NCBI RefSeq assembly: GCF_001420605.1 | Contig: NZ_LJIZ01000032.1 | Span: 124,001 to 188,000 of the forward strand | Length of the DNA: 64,000 bases | Source: Bacillus sp. FJAT-25509 | Lineage (GTDB): Bacteria > Bacillota > Bacilli > Bacillales > Bacillaceae_G | Direction: 5' to 3' | In this document: in pieces, positions 36,992-46,608 of the stretch | How positions within the stretch are numbered: the first letter of the stretch is position 1 | Layout of the letters: the number at the start of each line of letters is the position of its first letter | Program-made: the position numbers and the translations under genes | The notes under the pieces: generated by a model | The model's input: the letters and a program-made list of their open reading frames with translations, nothing else | Told to the model about the DNA's origin: nothing | Database searches by the model: none

Positions 36992-37792
36992 TTAGAATAT
37001 AAATACAATCGTGAAAACAATTGCTACAATAAAACGATAAACTGCAAAACCTGTTAATTTTACTTTCTCTAATAATTTTAGGAAAGAAACGATCGCAAGT
37101 AGTGCTACAACGAACGCAGTGATGAATCCAGTTGCGAATAATGGTAAATCTGAAGCACTTAAAATATCGATATTTTTAATTAGATCTAATCCACTTGCAG
37201 CGATCATCATCGGTACTGCTAAAATAAAAGTAAATTCTGCAGAAGTTTTTCGATCTAAACCAAATAATAATCCCCCAGCTATTGTAGAGCCTGAACGTGA
37301 AAATCCTGGCCATAGAGCTAACATTTGAAAGCATCCAATAATAAAAGCTTGTTTATATGAGATATGATCTAAATCGGATGATTTAGGTTGTTTAGAGACT
37401 TTTTCAGCAACAATTAATAAAATACCGCCGGCTACTAATCCGATTACAACAGTTTTAGGTGAGAATAAAACATCTTTAATGAAATCATGGAATATAAGCC
37501 CAACAATTCCGGCTGGAATAGCACCGATAATAATATGAATTAAGTTGAGGTTCGTTTTTCTATAACCATCTGATTTAACTCCTAGTACTGACCATAGTCG
37601 TTTCCAAAAAACAACCACTACTGCTAGAATTGAACCAAGTTGAACAATTACTTCAAAAAATGAAGCCTTCTCACCCGTGAAATTTAATAAATCAGCAACT
37701 AAAATCATATGACCTGTAGAAGAAACAGGTAAAAATTCTGTTAATCCTTCTACCATCCCCATGATCAAACCAATTAACCAATCAGGTAACAT
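36992..37792 (-). CDS. uppP: Undecaprenyl-diphosphatase UppP (BacA type)
   Basis: Recycles the cell-wall lipid carrier by dephosphorylating undecaprenyl diphosphate, and can confer bacitracin tolerance. The 266-residue polytopic protein has the active-site segments [17 protein letters not shown] (residues about 15-31) and the later [13 protein letters not shown], with catalytic Glu, Ser/His and Arg positions present. It has about seven or eight membrane helices. GGAGG precedes the ATG. Confidence 0.96.
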   Translation of the reverse strand: MLPDWLIGLIMGMVEGLTEFLPVSSTGHMILVADLLNFTGEKASFFEVIVQLGSILAVVVVFWKRLWSVLGVKSDGYRKTNLNLIHIIIGAIPAGIVGLIFHDFIKDVLFSPKTVVIGLVAGGILLIVAEKVSKQPKSSDLDHISYKQAFIIGCFQMLALWPGFSRSGSTIAGGLLFGLDRKTSAEFTFILAVPMMIAASGLDLIKNIDILSASDLPLFATGFITAFVVALLAIVSFLKLLEKVKLTGFAVYRFIVAIVFTIVFIF

Positions 37793-37976
37793 TTAAAAAT
37801 ACCTCCATAAATACTTTTCGTTATAAAATATACACAATACATTACATTTTACTTGAAAACTTATTAATATGAAAGGAAGTTTAAATTAAATTTAGCTCAT
37901 AATTGTTAATTATTTGTACAATTTTACATAAAAGTGTAATTTAAAGATAGAATTAAGAAAAAAGGTGCATAAAAAA

Positions 37977-38008
37977 AGAAGTAGAAAAACTACTTCTACC
38001 TTCTTTAT
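37977..38008. terminator. Terminator after the yycC-like gene
   Basis: AGAAGTAGAAAAACTACTTCT forms a stem with a short A loop, serving the minus-strand gene at 38022. Confidence 0.75.
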
Positions 38009-38021
38009 TTATGCTAAATTA

Positions 38022-38189
38022 CTATTTAGATTCGTTATCCTCAGATGCTTCTTCGTTTTTAGTCGAATCTAATTCCATCAACTTTTTCATTAATATATGC
38101 TGTGGCATATGCATAATTTGTTCTAAAGGAACGTTTAATTTCTTAGAAAGTAAAATTGCCGTTTCAGGCGAAATTTGCAATGGTCGCAT
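38022..38189 (-). CDS. yycC: YycC-like small protein
   Basis: A 55-residue protein starting MRPLQISPETAILLSKKL with NVPLEQIMHMPQHILMKKL in the middle and an acidic tail. The pattern matches the YycC-like family as I recall it; no function is known. The frame is open to 38225, but AAGGAGG lies before the ATG at 38189. It is divergent from yqiK. Confidence 0.75.
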   Translation of the reverse strand: MRPLQISPETAILLSKKLNVPLEQIMHMPQHILMKKLMELDSTKNEEASEDNESK

Positions 38190-38272
38190 AATAATCCTCC
38201 TTAGTTTCGTAAAATTAGTATACAATAAGAAAAAGAAGAAAGTACATATTTTCTCACATAGGGGGAATTTCA

Positions 38273-39007
38273 GTGGTCGATATTATTGGTCATAGAGGTG
38301 CTGCAGGAACCTACCCAGAAAATACAATGGTTTCTTTTATGGCATGTGAAGATTTAGGGGCAGACGGAATTGAATTAGATGTACATTTATCAAAAGATGG
38401 TGAAATTGTTGTTATTCATGATGAAACAATAAATCGTACAACTAACGGTAAAGGTTTCGTAAAAGATTATACTTTAGCTGAATTAAAGCAATTTGATGCT
38501 AGTTATCGATTTAAACGCCAATTTAAAGGGTGTACGATTCCAACCTTAAAAGAAGTTTTTGATTGGGCAAAAGGAAATAATTTTAGTATCAATGTTGAAC
38601 TCAAAAATGATAAAATCGAATACCATGGACTTGAGGAACGTGTAATAAATTTAATCCGTTCATATGAATATGAAAAAAGAATCGTTTTATCTTCCTTTAA
38701 TCATAAAAGTATGCTTAAATTCCACTTAATGGCACCAGACATTGAAACCGCAGTTCTTTTTAATAGAAGAAGTAAAGAGCCATGGAAAATTGCTGAAGAT
38801 TTTAAAGCAAATGCAATTCATCCTAATTATCGCATTATTACTGATGAACAAATAGAAGAAACAATGGAACATCACATAGCTGTAAGACCGTATACAATTA
38901 ATGAAACATCTGTTATGAAACGGTTATTTGAAGTCAAGTGTACGGCGATTATTACTGACTATCCAGAGCTTGCTTTCCAAGTCAGAAGTCAGCTTCTTAG
39001 CAAATAA
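38273..39007 (+). CDS. yqiK: Glycerophosphodiester phosphodiesterase YqiK
   Basis: Hydrolyses glycerophosphodiesters to glycerol 3-phosphate and an alcohol. The 244-residue TIM-barrel protein has GHRGAAGTYPENTMVSF (catalytic His and Arg), DGIELDVHLSKDGEIVVIHDE (metal-binding Glu/Asp and the second His), and the NVELKN strand. No signal peptide is seen, so it is cytoplasmic. The start is GTG after AGGGGG. Confidence 0.94.
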   Translation: MVDIIGHRGAAGTYPENTMVSFMACEDLGADGIELDVHLSKDGEIVVIHDETINRTTNGKGFVKDYTLAELKQFDASYRFKRQFKGCTIPTLKEVFDWAKGNNFSINVELKNDKIEYHGLEERVINLIRSYEYEKRIVLSSFNHKSMLKFHLMAPDIETAVLFNRRSKEPWKIAEDFKANAIHPNYRIITDEQIEETMEHHIAVRPYTINETSVMKRLFEVKCTAIITDYPELAFQVRSQLLSK

Positions 39008-39035
39008 AAAAAGTGCTTACATTAGCACTTTTTTT
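39006..39035 (+). terminator. Terminator after yqiK
   Basis: AAAGTGCT pairs with AGCACTTT around TACATT, with a T-run. Confidence 0.85.
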
Positions 39036-39104
39036 GTTTTGTTATTTATCTTTTGGTTTTAATGAGTCCCCGCAAAAGCAAACGTTACTTTACGCTCACA
39101 AAAA

Positions 39105-39353
39105 TTATCTTTTTAAAAATTTACCTTGGACTTTGTTTCGTTTACGATCTCTAAATAATACAAAGCTTCCGACTAAATAAAAACCGACACCTAATGAAAC
39201 AAGTCCGATTAATAATTGCAATAGAAGATTTGGAATGCCAAAAGAATGGATTAGAAATACCGTGTCACGAAGTAATTTAATTCCGATAACTGCTAAAGCT
39301 ATTGGTACAACAATCACAACGAATGCTAACATACGTGTAAATGATTCTTTCAT
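39105..39353 (-). CDS. yqzF: DUF2627 membrane protein YqzF
   Basis: An 82-residue protein with two membrane helices and a very basic C-terminus (RDRKRNKVQGKFLKR). The segment LAVIGIKLLRDTVF is typical of DUF2627. GGAGG positions the ATG at 39353, not the start 30 bases upstream. It sits between yqiK and bkdR as in B. subtilis. Function is unknown. Confidence 0.85.
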   Translation of the reverse strand: MKESFTRMLAFVVIVVPIALAVIGIKLLRDTVFLIHSFGIPNLLLQLLIGLVSLGVGFYLVGSFVLFRDRKRNKVQGKFLKR

Positions 39354-39540
39354 GTTAATTAATTCCTCCGATAAAAGTAACAATAAAGTATAAAATTACG
39401 AAATTCTCTTTCTTCATAATCGTATACAAGTATAGTGTTGTCAAGACTTATAAAACATTTGAAATAGACGAAAGAATAACTTTATATATATAATAGTCTA
39501 ATGTGTTTAATAATTTGTTGAAATTAGTAGGTGAACTAAG

Positions 39541-41613
39541 ATGAAACAAAACGTAATGATCGTCGGAATGGGAACAGGAGGTACTGCTGTATTAAAACTT
39601 CTATCACATTCTGATTTATTTCATGTTGTTGCAGTAGTAGATATGATAAAAGAGGCTAAAGGTTTAGAATTTGCTAAAAGCTTACATATTCCAATACTAA
39701 AGGATTGGAAGTCGAATTTAAACGATGAGATTGATGTTGTCATAAATACTACTGGAGATGAAACGATATACAAGGAAATAAACGAGTATAAAGCCAAGCA
39801 TACTATAGTCATTCCAGGTTCGGTTGCAAAAATGATATCTGATCTTGTTCAAGAAAAAGAATCACTTTTTAATTTAATTAATAATAAAAAAAGACAACAG
39901 GAACTAATTTTGGACAACACTCACGATGGAATGATCGTGGTTGATAAGTGGGGAAAAATACTTTTATTTAATCGCTCTGCAGAAAGAATGCTACATACTG
40001 ATAAAGATACTGCAATCGGTAGGTATATATTGGACGTTGTCCCGACTAGTAAATTACCTCGAGTTCTTCAAACGAAAAAGAAGGAAATTAATCAAGAGCA
40101 TATTTTAATAAATGGAAGTAAGATTTTTACGACTCGTATTCCAATCTTTCGAGAAGATGGTGAACTTGAAGGTGCAATTTCTGTTTTTAAAGATGATACT
40201 GAAGTAATCGATTTAGCAGAAGAGGTTACGAATTTAAAAGAAGTTTATAGCATGCTTGAAGCAGTCATTCAAAGTTCGGATGAAGCCATTTCAGTTGTAG
40301 ATGAAAAAGGTAATGGAATTATTATTAATCCGGCATATACAAGATTAACTGGTTTTTCGCGTGAACAAGTCCTTGGTAAACATGCAACAATCGATATTGC
40401 TGAAGGTGAAAGTGTTCATTTAAAAGTGTTAAAAACAAAACAAGCAGTTCGTGGGGTACGCATGAAAGTCGGGAAGCAAAATCGTGATGTACTAGTAAAT
40501 GTAGCTCCTGTAATCGTAGACGGAAAATTAAAAGGCAGTGTTGGGGTAATCCATGATGTTTCTGAAATTTCACAGTTAACGAATGAACTACATAGAGCAC
40601 GTCAAATTATTAGAACATTAGAGGCGAAATATTCATTTGAGGATATAGCTGGTGAATCAGAAGGGATCAGTTTAGCAATCATGCAGGCTAAATTAGCTGC
40701 GAGTACTCCTGCTACCGTATTACTACGTGGGGAATCTGGAACTGGTAAGGAATTGTTTGCTCATGCGATTCATAATGAAAGCGATCGCAAATATAATAAA
40801 TTCGTTCGAGTGAATTGTGCTGCGATTTCTGAAACTTTATTGGAAAGTGAATTATTCGGTTATGAAGAAGGTGCTTTTTCTGGCGCAAAACGTGGCGGGA
40901 AAAGAGGACTTTTTGAGGAAGCTAATAATGGTAGTATTTTCTTAGATGAAATTGGAGAATTATCACCTGCGATGCAAGCCAAACTATTAAGGGTCCTACA
41001 AGAGAAAGAAATAAGACGTGTTGGTGGGACAAAGTCGATTCCTATTAATGTGCGAGTGATTGCTGCGACGAATGTTCATCTTGAGGAAGCAATCATTGAA
41101 GGAAAGTTTAGAGAAGACCTTTATTATCGTTTAAATAAGCTTCCTATTATTATTCCTGCATTAAAGGATCGAATTGAAGATATTTTACCGATTGGTGAGA
41201 GACTATTAGCAAAAATAAATCAAGATTACGGTCGAAATGTTGAAGGGATCTCATTATCAGCATTAAATAAATTAAAAAGTTACAATTGGCCAGGTAATGT
41301 TAGGGAATTGGAAAATGTGTTAGGAAGAGCGGTTATATTCATGAAATTTAATGAAAAACAAATCTTACCTGAACATTTATCTGCAATCGTACAAGTTAAG
41401 CAAGAACAAACTGTTAGTCATAACGAAGTTCATACTGAAGAAATAAGCTCCCTTGATGAAATGGTTACAAATTATGAAGGTGAAATTATTGAAAAGATAT
41501 TAATGAAAAATAATGGTAATAAAACAAGGTCAGCAAAAGAGCTTGGAATATCAGTAAGGAATTTGTATTATAAATTGGAAAAATACCACACTGCAAAAAA
41601 TAGCACGCAATAA
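39541..41613 (+). CDS. bkdR: Sigma-54-dependent regulator BkdR
   Basis: Enhancer-binding activator of the adjacent bkd operon. The 690-residue protein starts with a Rossmann-like domain ([16 protein letters not shown]), then has two PAS domains (about 120-230 and 240-345). The AAA+ domain carries Walker [14 protein letters not shown] (about 398), the sigma-54 contact loop GAFSGA in place of the usual GAFTGA (about 443), and Walker [14 protein letters not shown]-terminal Fis-type helix-turn-helix follows ([20 protein letters not shown]). AGGTG precedes the ATG. Confidence 0.96.
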   Translation: MKQNVMIVGMGTGGTAVLKLLSHSDLFHVVAVVDMIKEAKGLEFAKSLHIPILKDWKSNLNDEIDVVINTTGDETIYKEINEYKAKHTIVIPGSVAKMISDLVQEKESLFNLINNKKRQQELILDNTHDGMIVVDKWGKILLFNRSAERMLHTDKDTAIGRYILDVVPTSKLPRVLQTKKKEINQEHILINGSKIFTTRIPIFREDGELEGAISVFKDDTEVIDLAEEVTNLKEVYSMLEAVIQSSDEAISVVDEKGNGIIINPAYTRLTGFSREQVLGKHATIDIAEGESVHLKVLKTKQAVRGVRMKVGKQNRDVLVNVAPVIVDGKLKGSVGVIHDVSEISQLTNELHRARQIIRTLEAKYSFEDIAGESEGISLAIMQAKLAASTPATVLLRGESGTGKELFAHAIHNESDRKYNKFVRVNCAAISETLLESELFGYEEGAFSGAKRGGKRGLFEEANNGSIFLDEIGELSPAMQAKLLRVLQEKEIRRVGGTKSIPINVRVIAATNVHLEEAIIEGKFREDLYYRLNKLPIIIPALKDRIEDILPIGERLLAKINQDYGRNVEGISLSALNKLKSYNWPGNVRELENVLGRAVIFMKFNEKQILPEHLSAIVQVKQEQTVSHNEVHTEEISSLDEMVTNYEGEIIEKILMKNNGNKTRSAKELGISVRNLYYKLEKYHTAKNSTQ

Positions 41614-41625
41614 TTTGCGTGCTAT
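41600..41625 (+). terminator. Terminator overlapping the bkdR stop codon
   Basis: TAGCACGCAA pairs with TTGCGTGCTA; the TAA stop of bkdR is in the loop. The tail ATATTTTTG is moderately T-rich. Confidence 0.75.
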
Positions 41626-41692
41626 GAATATTTTTGCATACAATTACTGTCATTTTTCAAAATATTGTTGTAGAATAGATTTATTGGTGTTA

Positions 41693-41709
41693 CTAGTACC
41701 TGGTACTAG
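41693..41709. promoter_or_regulatory. 17-base palindrome upstream of the bkd promoter (FapR-like)
   Basis: CTAGTACC, T, GGTACTAG: perfect 8-base arms. It resembles the FapR operator pattern TTAGTACC-N-GGTACTAA of Bacillus lipid genes. Its centre lies about 85 bases before the -12 element, also a normal place for a sigma-54 activator site, so BkdR is the alternative ligand. Confidence 0.6.
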
Positions 41710-41733
41710 AATGTTGGTAATGTAAGGCTTTTC

Positions 41734-41752
41734 AACTATTTTTAAAATAGTT
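41734..41752. promoter_or_regulatory. Second palindrome upstream of the bkd promoter
   Basis: AACTATTTT, T, AAAATAGTT: perfect 9-base arms, AT-rich. It lies between the first palindrome and the -24 element. Its role is unknown; it may be a binding site or merely an AT-rich hairpin. Confidence 0.45.
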
Positions 41753-41769
41753 CTATCCTTTTTTAAAAG

Positions 41770-41786
41770 TTGGCACGCTAATTGCT
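41770..41786 (+). promoter_or_regulatory. Sigma-54 (SigL) promoter of the bkd operon
   Basis: TTGGCACGCTAATTGCT matches TGGCAC-N5-TTGC exactly, with the -24 GG at 41772-41773 and the -12 GC at 41784-41785. It lies about 35 bases before the ptb start codon and downstream of the gene for its expected activator, BkdR. Confidence 0.92.
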
Positions 41787-41822
41787 TTATATAGTGCAAG
41801 GGGATGAAAGGAAGGGCTTTCA

Positions 41823-42728
41823 ATGAATTTAACAGATATAATGTTACGTGCGAAAAATCATTCTAGGCAAACTGTTGCTGTAGCTGTTGCTGAGGACTTC
41901 GAAGTAAAAGAAGCAGTTTCAATAGCGTTAGATAATGATTTAGCAAATTTCTTACTTTTCGGAAATGAGCAAGCTATCTATGAAATGTATGAAGATTTAT
42001 TAAAAAACGAACAATTTGCAGAAAGAATAAAAATTGTTCATTCTCATTCAAACAAAGAGGCTGCTAAAAATGCAGTTGTAGCTGTTCGCTCTGGTGAAGC
42101 TTCAATTGTAATGAAAGGTAATCTTTCATCTTCAGTTCTTCTAAAAGAAGTATTGAACAAAGAATATGGTTTAAGAGATAAAAGTGTTTTATCACATGTT
42201 GCAATATTCGACGTACCAGGTAGAGAAAATGCAGTAATCGTAACGGATGCTGCGATGAACATAGCACCTACGTTAGATCAAAAGGTGAAAATTATTGAAA
42301 ACAGTGTTGAAATTGCAAGGAAAGTAGGATTAGAAACCCCTAAAGTTGCTGTACTGGCAGCTGTCGAAGTAGTAAATCCTGCAATGCAAGCAACGCTAGA
42401 TGCAGCAACACTAACTGTCATGAATACAAGAGGACAAATTAAAAATTGTATTGTTGATGGACCATTAGCGCTTGATAATGCCATTTCTGTTGAAGCAGCA
42501 AAACATAAAGGCTTAACTGGAGAAGTTGCTGGGCAAGCTGATATTTTATTAGTTCCTACAATAGAAACTGGAAATATTTTATATAAATCTTTAGTCTTTA
42601 TGGCAAACTCAGAAGTGGCTGCACTTATTGCTGGAGCAAAGGCACCGATTGTTTTAACATCGCGTTCTGACTCTGCAATGACAAAATTATATTCATTAGC
42701 ATTAGCTATATGTAATTCTAAAAACTAA
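41823..42728 (+). CDS. ptb: Phosphate butyryltransferase
   Basis: Converts butyryl-CoA or branched acyl-CoA to the acyl phosphate, reversibly. The 301-residue protein belongs to the PTA_PTB family: KAVVAVRSGEASIVMKGNLSSS-like segment at about 82-102, then VLSHVAIFDVPGR, VVNPAMQATLDAA and GQADILLVPTIETGNILYKS. It is the first gene of the bkd operon, after a GGAAGGG site. With buk it could yield ATP and free branched acids. Confidence 0.95.
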   Translation: MNLTDIMLRAKNHSRQTVAVAVAEDFEVKEAVSIALDNDLANFLLFGNEQAIYEMYEDLLKNEQFAERIKIVHSHSNKEAAKNAVVAVRSGEASIVMKGNLSSSVLLKEVLNKEYGLRDKSVLSHVAIFDVPGRENAVIVTDAAMNIAPTLDQKVKIIENSVEIARKVGLETPKVAVLAAVEVVNPAMQATLDAATLTVMNTRGQIKNCIVDGPLALDNAISVEAAKHKGLTGEVAGQADILLVPTIETGNILYKSLVFMANSEVAALIAGAKAPIVLTSRSDSAMTKLYSLALAICNSKN

Positions 42729-42758
42729 ACTTACACAATTTAAGGGAGCTGTTATTAC

Positions 42759-43853
42759 ATGGAAATCTTCAAATACTTAGAAACTTATGATTATGAGCAA
42801 GTTGTTTTCTGCCAAGATAAAGAATCAGGATTAAAAGCAATTATTGCAATCCACGATACTACATTAGGTCCAGCTTTAGGTGGAACAAGAATGTGGACTT
42901 ACGAATCAGAAGAAGCAGCAATTGAAGATGCTCTACGTTTAGCAAAAGGTATGACTTATAAAAATGCTGCTGCTGGCTTAAACTTAGGTGGAGGAAAAAC
43001 TGTAATCATCGGTGATCCACGTAAAGATAAAAACGAAGCAATGTTCCGTGCATTTGGTCGTTATATCCAAGGCTTAAATGGTCGTTATATTACTGCTGAG
43101 GACGTAGGTACTACTGTAGCAGATATGGATTTAATCCATGAAGAAACTGATTATGTAACTGGTATTTCACCATCATTCGGTTCTTCAGGTAATCCATCTC
43201 CAGTTACTGCATTCGGTGTATACCGTGGTATGAAAGCTGCTGCAAAAGAAGCATTTGGTACTGACAGCTTAGAAGGTAAAAAAATTGCAATCCAAGGTGT
43301 TGGTAATGTTGCTTACAGCCTTTGCGAGTACTTACATGAAGAAGGCGCTCAATTAATCGTAACTGATATTAATAAAGAAGCTGTACAACGTGCAGTAGAA
43401 GCATTTGGTGCTACAGCAGTAGATCCTGATGATATTTATGGAGTAGAATGTGATATTTATGCGCCATGTGCTTTAGGTGCAACAATTAACGATAAAACAA
43501 TCCCACAATTAAAAGCGCGAGTTATTGCAGGTTCTGCAAATAACCAATTAAAAGAAACTCGTCATGGTGATTTAATCCATGAATTAGGAATCGTTTATGC
43601 TCCTGACTATGTAATTAATTCTGGTGGAGTAATCAACGTTGCTGATGAGTTATATGGATATAACTACGACCGTGCAATGAAAAAAGTTGAAGGCTTATAT
43701 GATAACATTGCAAAAGTTATCGAAATTTCAAAACGTGACGGTATTCCAACATATTTAGCTGCAGACCGTTTAGCTGAAGAGCGTATTGCTACAATGGCAA
43801 AATCTCGTAGCCAATTCTTATCAAATGGTCACAACATCTTAAGCAGAAGATAA
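42759..43853 (+). CDS. bcd: Leucine (branched-chain amino acid) dehydrogenase
   Basis: NAD-dependent oxidative deamination of leucine, isoleucine and valine to their 2-oxo acids, feeding the Bkd complex. The 364-residue protein has [15 protein letters not shown], the catalytic Lys region [19 protein letters not shown], and the Rossmann motif [25 protein letters not shown] precedes the ATG. Codon choice here is more biased than in neighbouring regulatory genes, suggesting high expression. Confidence 0.96.
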   Translation: MEIFKYLETYDYEQVVFCQDKESGLKAIIAIHDTTLGPALGGTRMWTYESEEAAIEDALRLAKGMTYKNAAAGLNLGGGKTVIIGDPRKDKNEAMFRAFGRYIQGLNGRYITAEDVGTTVADMDLIHEETDYVTGISPSFGSSGNPSPVTAFGVYRGMKAAAKEAFGTDSLEGKKIAIQGVGNVAYSLCEYLHEEGAQLIVTDINKEAVQRAVEAFGATAVDPDDIYGVECDIYAPCALGATINDKTIPQLKARVIAGSANNQLKETRHGDLIHELGIVYAPDYVINSGGVINVADELYGYNYDRAMKKVEGLYDNIAKVIEISKRDGIPTYLAADRLAEERIATMAKSRSQFLSNGHNILSRR

Positions 43854-43897
43854 TTGACTAAATAAAAATTAATTAACATTCCTTTATTTTTTAGGTG

Positions 43898-43933
43898 GAA
43901 AGAAAGAGTGAAGTAATAGTACCTCTTTCTTTC
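43898..43933 (+). other. Intercistronic hairpin between bcd and buk
   Basis: GAAAGAAAGAG pairs perfectly with CTCTTTCTTTC around a 14-base loop. No T-run follows, so it is more likely an mRNA-stability or processing element than a terminator. Confidence 0.6.
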
Positions 43934-43976
43934 TAGTTATAAAGGTAAGGTAAACTTAGAAGGGAGAGTGTTGACA

Positions 43977-45071
43977 ATGCATCGTATTTTAGTAATTAAT
44001 CCTGGCAGCACATCCACAAAGGTTGGTGTATTTGATGATGAAAAACCAATTTTTGAACAAACAATACGCCATGACGATGAAGAATTAAATAATTACAAAA
44101 CAATAATTGATCAATATGAATTTAGAAAAAATGTTATTTTAGAGGTATTACACAAAGAAGGCATTAACATTTCAAAATTAAGTGCTGTATGTGGTCGAGG
44201 TGGACTACTTAGACCAATCGAAGGTGGAACTTATGCTGTAAATGAAATCATGTTAGAAGATTTGAAAATTGGCTATAGTGGTCAGCATGCTTCAAATCTT
44301 GGTGGGATCATTGCTAATGAGATTGCACAAGGATTAAACATCCCAGCATTTATCGTTGATCCAGTAGTAGTAGATGAATTAAATCCGGTTGCAAGAATCA
44401 GCGGACAATCACTTATGGAAAGAAGAAGTGTTTTCCATGCTTTAAACCAAAAAGCTGTAGCACGAAAAGTGTCAAAACAGTTAGAACAGTCATATAACGA
44501 TTTAAACCTTATTATCGCCCATATGGGTGGAGGTGTGAGTGTTGGTGCTCATAAAAAAGGACGCGTAATTGACGTAAATAATGGTTTAGATGGTGAAGGA
44601 CCTTTCAGTCCAGAGCGAGCTGGAACTGTACCAATTGGCGATTTAATAAAACTTTGTTACTCTGGTGACTACTATATTAACGAAGTTCAAAAAATGATGG
44701 TTGGTCAAGGTGGATTAGTTAGCTATCTTGGAACGGCTGATGCAATTAAAGTCGAAAACATGATTGAAGATGGTGACGAAAAAGCTGCTTTAGTATATGA
44801 AGCAATGGCTTACCAAGTCGCAAAAGAAATTGGAAGTGCAGCAGCTGTACTTGAGGGTAATATTGATGCAATTATATTAACTGGTGGAATTGCTTATAGT
44901 GATTTTATTGTTAATGAAATAACAAAAAGAGTTAAATGGATGGCACGTGTAATTGTTTTACCAGGTGAAAATGAACTTCAAGCTCTTTGTGAAGGTGCAC
45001 TTCGCGTACTTCGAGAAGAAGAAGAAGCAAAAATCTATCCTGGAGAATTTGCAGTTAAATCTTTAGTATAA
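43977..45071 (+). CDS. buk: Butyrate kinase
   Basis: Converts acyl phosphate plus ADP to the free acid and ATP. The 364-residue acetate-kinase-fold protein has [40 protein letters not shown] and [15 protein letters not shown]. The frame is open to a GTG at 43968, but AGAAGGGAG is 10 bases before the ATG at 43977. Acts after ptb. Confidence 0.95.
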   Translation: MHRILVINPGSTSTKVGVFDDEKPIFEQTIRHDDEELNNYKTIIDQYEFRKNVILEVLHKEGINISKLSAVCGRGGLLRPIEGGTYAVNEIMLEDLKIGYSGQHASNLGGIIANEIAQGLNIPAFIVDPVVVDELNPVARISGQSLMERRSVFHALNQKAVARKVSKQLEQSYNDLNLIIAHMGGGVSVGAHKKGRVIDVNNGLDGEGPFSPERAGTVPIGDLIKLCYSGDYYINEVQKMMVGQGGLVSYLGTADAIKVENMIEDGDEKAALVYEAMAYQVAKEIGSAAAVLEGNIDAIILTGGIAYSDFIVNEITKRVKWMARVIVLPGENELQALCEGALRVLREEEEAKIYPGEFAVKSLV

Positions 45072-45090
45072 ATGTGAGGAGAATTTCATC

Positions 45091-46512
45091 ATGGCAACAG
45101 AATATGATTTAGTCGTACTCGGTGGCGGTACAGGTGGCTATGTAGCTGCTATTCGTGCTTCTCAATTAGGATTAAAAGTAGCAGTAGTAGAAAAAAATAA
45201 ACTAGGTGGAACTTGCTTACATGCAGGCTGTATCCCAAGTAAAGCATTATTACGTAGTGCAGAAGTTTTTTCAACTGCTAAAAAAAGTGAAGAGTTTGGT
45301 GTTGAAACATCAGGCGTAACATTAAATTTTAGCAAAGTACAACAAAGAAAAGAAAATATCGTTGCCGGGCTTCATAAAGGTGTTGAACACTTAATGAAAC
45401 AAGGGAAAATTGATGTATACGACGGTTTAGGACGTATTTTAGGTCCTTCAATCTTCTCTCCAATGCCAGGAACAATTTCAGTAGAAATGAACGATGGTAG
45501 CGAGAACGAAATGCTAATTCCTAAGAACGTTTTAGTCGCAACTGGTTCAAGACCAAAGTCTTTACCTGGATTAACTATTGATGGTGAGCATGTAATGTCA
45601 TCTGATGAGGCGTTAAAAATGGAGTCACTTCCTGAGTCAATTATTATCGTTGGTGGCGGTGTAATAGGTATTGAGTGGGCTTCAATGTTAGCAGATTTTG
45701 GTGTTGAGGTAACAGTAATCGAGTATAGTAAAACTATTTTACCTTTAGAAGACGAAGAAATTTCTAAAGAAATGACTAGATTATTAAAGAAAAAAGGGAT
45801 TAAATTAGTTACTGATGCGAAAGTTTTAGCTGAAACTTTAATAATCGATAATGGTGTAAGAATTAATGCACTTCATAAAGATACTGAGAAATCTTTCACT
45901 GCTGAAAAAATGTTAGTATCTGTTGGTCGTCAAGCGAATGTTGAAGGTATCGGATTAGAAAATACTGACATCGTAGTTGAAAATGGTTTTATCCAAACAA
46001 ATGCTAATTACCAAACTAAAGAATCACATATTTATGCGATTGGTGATGTAATTGGTGGCCTACAATTAGCACATGTTGCTTCAAGAGAAGGTACAATTGC
46101 AGTTGAGCATATTGCAGGTAATTCACCACTTCCATTAGATCCAACAATGGTAAGTAAGTGTGTTTATAGTAATCCGGAAGTTGCATCTGTTGGTTTAACT
46201 GAGCGTGAAGCAAAAGAAAAAGGCTACACAGTTAAAAAAGGTAAATTCTCGTTCCGTGCAATTGGTAAAGCTTTAGTTTACGGTGAGCATGATGGTTTTG
46301 TTAAAATAATTGTTGATGAAGAGACAAATGATCTTCTAGGTGTTCATATGATTGGACCTCATGTAACTGATATGATCTCTGAAGCTGGTTTAGCACGAGT
46401 ATTAGATGCAACTGCATGGGAAATTTCTCATACAATTCATCCACATCCTTCATTATCAGAAGCAATTGGTGAAGCAGCACTTGCTGTAGAAGGATTAGCA
46501 ATTCACTCTTAA
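45091..46512 (+). CDS. lpdV: Dihydrolipoamide dehydrogenase of the branched-chain complex (E3)
   Basis: Reoxidises the lipoyl arm of BkdB with FAD and NAD. The 473-residue protein has the FAD site VVLGGGTGGYVAAIRASQLG, the redox pair GGTCLHAGCIPSK, the NAD site IIVGGGVIGIEWASMLADFG, and the C-terminal catalytic pair HTIHPHPSLSEAIGEAA. TGAGGAG precedes the ATG. Confidence 0.96.
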   Translation: MATEYDLVVLGGGTGGYVAAIRASQLGLKVAVVEKNKLGGTCLHAGCIPSKALLRSAEVFSTAKKSEEFGVETSGVTLNFSKVQQRKENIVAGLHKGVEHLMKQGKIDVYDGLGRILGPSIFSPMPGTISVEMNDGSENEMLIPKNVLVATGSRPKSLPGLTIDGEHVMSSDEALKMESLPESIIIVGGGVIGIEWASMLADFGVEVTVIEYSKTILPLEDEEISKEMTRLLKKKGIKLVTDAKVLAETLIIDNGVRINALHKDTEKSFTAEKMLVSVGRQANVEGIGLENTDIVVENGFIQTNANYQTKESHIYAIGDVIGGLQLAHVASREGTIAVEHIAGNSPLPLDPTMVSKCVYSNPEVASVGLTEREAKEKGYTVKKGKFSFRAIGKALVYGEHDGFVKIIVDEETNDLLGVHMIGPHVTDMISEAGLARVLDATAWEISHTIHPHPSLSEAIGEAALAVEGLAIHS

Positions 46513-46521
46513 TTTAAAATA

Positions 46522-46554
46522 ATGAAATGTAGAGAGTAAATCTCTACATTTCAT
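46522..46554 (+). other. Intercistronic hairpin between lpdV and bkdAA
   Basis: ATGAAATGTAGAGA pairs perfectly with TCTCTACATTTCAT around GTAAA. No T-run follows. It may stabilise or process the polycistronic mRNA ahead of the E1/E2 genes. Confidence 0.6.
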
Positions 46555-46608
46555 CACTATAATGATTTAAAACGCTTCCACATCGTATGTGGTAAAAGGG
46601 GGATATTT

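Noticed and set aside
42044-42267. Overlapping minus-strand frames within ptb
   Set aside because: Antisense shadows of a well-conserved enzyme gene, lacking initiation signals.
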